Positions 61,288-64,000 of a stretch of 64,000 bases of DNA are shown here, piece after piece (position 1 is the stretch's first letter; every line of letters begins with the position of its first letter). The stretch covers positions 1,550,001 through 1,614,000 of the forward strand of contig NZ_CP089975.1 of NCBI RefSeq assembly GCF_029581575.1, written 5' to 3'. The DNA is from Moraxella nasibovis. Its GTDB lineage: Bacteria > Pseudomonadota > Gammaproteobacteria > Pseudomonadales > Moraxellaceae. The position numbers and the translations under genes were made by a program. The notes below the pieces were generated by a model. That model was not told the DNA's origin and searched no databases. It saw only the letters and a list, made by a program, of their open reading frames with translations.

Positions 61288-61593
61288 ATGAAAGCCATCG
61301 CTTTAATCGCTGTTGCCGCTGTGGCATTGACTGGCTGCAACGCCATGACCAAAGCGTCTGACAAAATTTTCTACAAAGAAAGTAACTTTTCTTTGGTAGA
61401 GACCACCGAATACCCAGTGGGTGAAGGTCCAGAGTACGACGCACAGACCAAGGCTGATGCTGCGCTTGCCGATGTACAAAAGACCCAAGAAACAGGTGCA
61501 CAGCGCCCGACTGCCCAATCATTCGTTAAGCATGACGAGATCGCAGAACAAGCAGAAGCAGCCATCGAGACGGAAGTAGCAGACGCACAATAA
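61288..61593 (+). CDS. small lipoprotein
   Basis: The 101-aa product has a short lipoprotein signal KAIALIAVAAVALTGC with lipobox LTGC (Cys about residue 17), then an acidic, alanine/glutamate-rich helical body (AQTKADAALADVQKTQETGA; EIAEQAEAAIETEVADAQ). Function unknown. TTAGGA precedes the ATG and a terminator follows. Confidence 0.82.
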   Translation: MKAIALIAVAAVALTGCNAMTKASDKIFYKESNFSLVETTEYPVGEGPEYDAQTKADAALADVQKTQETGAQRPTAQSFVKHDEIAEQAEAAIETEVADAQ

Positions 61594-61617
61594 TCCATCT
61601 TTCGTGCTATTGCTCAC

Positions 61618-61647
61618 AAAAGACCTGCTTTAACGCAGGTTTTTTTG
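61618..61647 (+). terminator. terminator of the lipoprotein gene
   Basis: AGACCTGC-TTTAAC-GCAGGT followed by seven T residues. Confidence 0.92.
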
Positions 61648-61778
61648 TTTGTAGTTTTTTGTTTACAAAAGAGTAAATTTATAAAGCTTTCATCCATCAG
61701 TTTTAAGGCGACAGATTTAAGCTGATGAATACACGCCACCTCGCTCATATTTGCGAACTTTTTGACAATTCTTAAAAC

Positions 61779-61808
61779 AAAAACCCCAAATCGATGACTT
61801 GGGGTTTT
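61779..61808 (-). terminator. terminator of rpsU
   Basis: AAAACCCCAA and TTGGGGTTTT form the stem; the minus-strand right arm continues into a T-rich run. It lies 17 bases past the rpsU stop. Confidence 0.88.
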
Positions 61809-61824
61809 GATCCATGATGATGGA

Positions 61825-62040
61825 TTAGTATTTGCGCACGGTGCGAACTTGCTCACGCCATACTTTTTTCTTGTAACGCTTCACGGCAGCGGCTTTTTTG
61901 CGCTTACGCTCTTGCGTTGGCTTTTCAAAAAATTCTTTTTTGCGAACATCAGCCAAAACACCCGCTTTCTCACAAGCACGCTTGAAACGACGAATCGCAA
62001 TATCAACTGGTTCGTTTTCTTTCACCTTAACAGAAGGCAT
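61825..62040 (-). CDS. rpsU: 30S ribosomal protein S21
   Basis: The 71-aa basic protein reads [20 protein letters not shown] and continues with the S21 features RACEKAGV and [15 protein letters not shown]. The start at 62040 gives the canonical S21 N-terminus and follows AGGAG; an upstream in-frame ATG at 62070 is leader. Unlike E. coli it is not followed by dnaG-rpoD; it is a single gene with its own terminator. Confidence 0.97.
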   Translation of the reverse strand: MPSVKVKENEPVDIAIRRFKRACEKAGVLADVRKKEFFEKPTQERKRKKAAAVKRYKKKVWREQVRTVRKY

Positions 62041-62231
62041 AGTAACTCCTAAATACAAGACAAGTGGCATCGATCAGGCTGTGTTATATTATATAGCGTC
62101 ACGGTCTTGGGCGTGGGCATCAGCTCAAATCGGAAACAAAATCCGCAGTTGCGGCGTTTGTCTTAAATCATCAGACCGACCTAAGACAAGCACCGTATTA
62201 TAGAGGATAAAAAGGCAAATTTCAACCAAAA

Positions 62232-62271
62232 TATCCAACATTTTGGCACAAAAAACGCCAAAATGTTGGAT
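62232..62271 (-). terminator. hairpin after the Ala-rich lipoprotein gene
   Basis: ATCCAACATTTTGGC and GCCAAAATGTTGGAT form a perfect 15-bp stem with a 10-base loop, 24 bases beyond the stop at 62296. Confidence 0.85.
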
Positions 62272-62295
62272 AAAAGAATTTTTATGTGCTTTTGA

Positions 62296-62607
62296 TTATG
62301 GATTTGTCGTGGTTGCCTGCGCTTCGGTGGTGGTCTGTGTGGCAGCAGCTGCATCAGTGACAGGCTGTGCGGTGGCTGCGTCTGCGGCAGGCGTTGCATT
62401 GGCAGCTGCGTCAGCGGCACCCGAAGTCTCAGCAAAAGTCGGCTGACCATGATCGTCAAATTTGACTTCCTCAGCCTTTGGTGCTTTTGCCAATGCAGCA
62501 GCCTCTGCCTCTTTTAGCTTGTCCACTGCGTGCACGCCCTCATGCTTGCTGCACGCTGATAATACTGCGGCTGCGGCGATGGTCGCTGCGATCAATTGAG
62601 CTTTCAT
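62296..62607 (-). CDS. alanine-rich small lipoprotein
   Basis: The 103-aa protein has a lipoprotein signal (KAQLIAATIAAAAVLSAC; lipobox LSAC, Cys about residue 19) followed by a charged helix (AVDKLKEAEAAALAKAPKAE) and an A/T/Q-rich, probably disordered tail (ADAAANATPAADAATAQP). Function unknown. GGAGAG precedes the start. Confidence 0.82.
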   Translation of the reverse strand: MKAQLIAATIAAAAVLSACSKHEGVHAVDKLKEAEAAALAKAPKAEEVKFDDHGQPTFAETSGAADAAANATPAADAATAQPVTDAAAATQTTTEAQATTTNP

Positions 62608-62840
62608 AATCTCTCCAAATTTAAATCGTCAATGTTCAAAGCAGGCAAGCCATCACGGTTGCTGCCGTCATGATTGGTGTCATTTTGGTTATTATGCCAT
62701 AAATTCCCACAATTTTCATGGAATTTTTTCATACAAGTCCAACTGAATGATTTTTTGTAAATAGCTACCAAACTTTACAATCTTTTTGGCAAAAGTGAGT
62801 ATAATAAGCAAACTTTTTACAACCTTAGGTTTGGAGCTTT

Positions 62841-63761
62841 ATGGCTGGTGGTAGTTTACTGATGCTTCTTGATGACATCGGTACGATTTTAGATGATGTG
62901 GCGGCGATGACTAAGCTTGCCGCCAAAAAGACAGCAGGTGTCTTGGGTGATGACTTGGCGCTAAACGCACAGCAGGTCACTGGCGTCAGTGCCGACCGAG
63001 AGCTGGCGGTGGTGTGGGCAGTGGCGAAAGGCTCTTTCATCAATAAGCTCATTTTGGTGCCCGCAGCGCTCATCATCAGCGCAGTGGCAGCATGGCTCAT
63101 CACACCCCTACTCATGCTTGGCGGTCTGTTTTTGTGCTTTGAAGGCGCTGAAAAAGTGGTGCATAAATTTGCCCCACAACTTTTACCGCCTGATACAGAC
63201 AGCGAGACAGCGCACCAAGAGCGCTTGGCGGCGAATGCTGATGATTCGGTGGATTTGGTCGCTTTTGAAAAAGAAAAAATCAAAGGGGCGATTCGCACCG
63301 ATTTCATCTTGTCAGCTGAGATTGTGGTGATTTCACTTGGGGTGATGAGCGCCACTACTTTGCAGACTAAGGCGCTGTCTTTGGCGACGATCGCCATCTT
63401 GATGACGGTGGGCGTCTATGGTCTTGTGGCATTGATCGTCAAAATCGACGATGCTGGCTTAAAGCTACTGCAAAAGCCTGATCAAGCCAGTAAAAAACTT
63501 GGTCATGCCCTACTGGCTTTTGCACCAAAGCTAATGAAATTCCTATCCATTGCAGGCACATTGGCGATGTTCTTGGTCGGTGGTGGCATCTTGGTGCATG
63601 GCATCGATATTTTACATCATCAGGCTGAGGATTTGGCAGCGCTGTCTGGCGTGTTTGGCGGTCTGACGGGCAGCCTGTATAATGGCGTGGTCGGTCTCAT
63701 CGCAGGACTCATCATTTTGGCGTTTTATGTGGCATTTAAAAAAGCCAAAGGCGCCCACTGA
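62841..63761 (+). CDS. DUF808 family inner-membrane protein (YedI-like)
   Basis: The 306-aa protein begins MAGGSLLMLLDDIGTILDDVA, the DUF808 signature, with AKKTAGVLGDDLALNAQQVTG, ELAVVWAVAKGSFINKLILVP and about six hydrophobic segments. Role unknown. GGAG lies about ten bases upstream of the ATG. A terminator follows. Confidence 0.92.
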   Translation: MAGGSLLMLLDDIGTILDDVAAMTKLAAKKTAGVLGDDLALNAQQVTGVSADRELAVVWAVAKGSFINKLILVPAALIISAVAAWLITPLLMLGGLFLCFEGAEKVVHKFAPQLLPPDTDSETAHQERLAANADDSVDLVAFEKEKIKGAIRTDFILSAEIVVISLGVMSATTLQTKALSLATIAILMTVGVYGLVALIVKIDDAGLKLLQKPDQASKKLGHALLAFAPKLMKFLSIAGTLAMFLVGGGILVHGIDILHHQAEDLAALSGVFGGLTGSLYNGVVGLIAGLIILAFYVAFKKAKGAH

Positions 63762-63783
63762 TACACCCAAACGAACACCCCAA

Positions 63784-63809
63784 GCCCTGCCTTTTGTGCA
63801 GGGTTTTAT
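63784..63809 (+). terminator. terminator of the DUF808 gene
   Basis: CCCTGC-CTTTTGT-GCAGGG followed by TTTTATT, about 25 bases past the stop. Confidence 0.82.
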
Positions 63810-63896
63810 TATGCTTGCTTTTTCCAACATTCATCCAAAGCCAGTTTTTAATATTTTTAAAGTCAGAAAATCAAAACAAAATGCGATTTTTCGCCA

Positions 63897-64000
63897 TCAA
63901 TACTCTTGTGCTGTGTCTAGATTTTGTAAAATCCACGCATATCCTTGCTGATAATCAGCAAACCTAAGCCAGTCTTGGGGCAGATTTGAGACGATTTGCT
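63897..64000 (-). CDS. 3' end of an unidentified gene entering from the right
   Basis: The minus-strand frame from the window edge to TGA at 63899-63897 reads QIVSNLPQDWLRFADYQQGY and WILQNLDTAQEY. The composition looks like a real soluble protein's C-terminus. It is too short to identify, and the start lies outside the window. Confidence 0.45.
   Translation of the reverse strand, partial: QIVSNLPQDWLRFADYQQGYAWILQNLDTAQEY

Overview
The window looks like a chromosomal segment of a Moraxella-type gammaproteobacterium (family Moraxellaceae). The support is a CAAC-repeat phase-variable type III methyltransferase of the modM kind, a two-partner-secretion locus in the order exoprotein-immunity-transporter as in Moraxella mha/mch loci, a SpoT with a degenerate synthetase region, and the general gene content (AcnB, TctCBA, MltB-type transglycosylase, ETF-QO). 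No species can be fixed from the sequence alone. I saw no rRNA, tRNA or CRISPR array.

Positions 1-15.1 kb are an accessory island. On the minus strand lies a train of displaced CdiA C-terminal pieces: a pre-toxin fragment at the left edge, a truncated toxin tail with an immunity-like gene, and a complete-looking barnase-type RNase toxin domain with a barstar-family immunity gene. Diverging from it is an 8-kb CdiA/FhaB-like exoprotein gene, whose stop overlaps a small membrane protein (probable immunity protein), followed by the TpsB outer-membrane transporter. Next come a triple direct repeat that looks like an IS21-type insertion sequence end, the first part of a type III restriction (res) gene that it cuts off, and the phase-variable mod gene, which is out of frame (17 CAAC units) in this sequence.

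From 15.1 to 38.3 kb the content is mostly core. It holds a class III (diaminobutyrate-type) aminotransferase, aconitase B, a TauE/SafE permease, the tctCBA tricarboxylate uptake operon with a good promoter, lipA, a lysophospholipase-type hydrolase, dapD, a probable toxin-antitoxin pair, queE, rpoZ, spoT, ridA, priA, a TraX-like gene translationally coupled to a DUF2628/pilin-like membrane protein, and trmB. From 38.3 to 39.0 kb is a gene-free, AT-rich stretch with three perfect DnaA boxes upstream of recA-recX.

From 41.0 to 64 kb there is an orphan SUKH (SMI1/KNR4) immunity gene flanked by two copies of a dispersed repeat, then rnm, yaiI, an AI-2E permease-pdxB pair, epmA, and a citrate-lyase-beta-like gene. 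A compact iron-siderophore uptake set follows: a permease and a TonB receptor divergent from a Fur-box promoter, plus a siderophore-interacting reductase. The rest is a MATE pump, a lytic transglycosylase, murI with DUF1285, ETF-QO, a c5-type lipocytochrome, small lipoproteins, rpsU and a DUF808 protein. A dispersed repeat of about 65-100 bp (five copies seen) marks the edges of the toxin/immunity cargo and ties the accessory pieces together.
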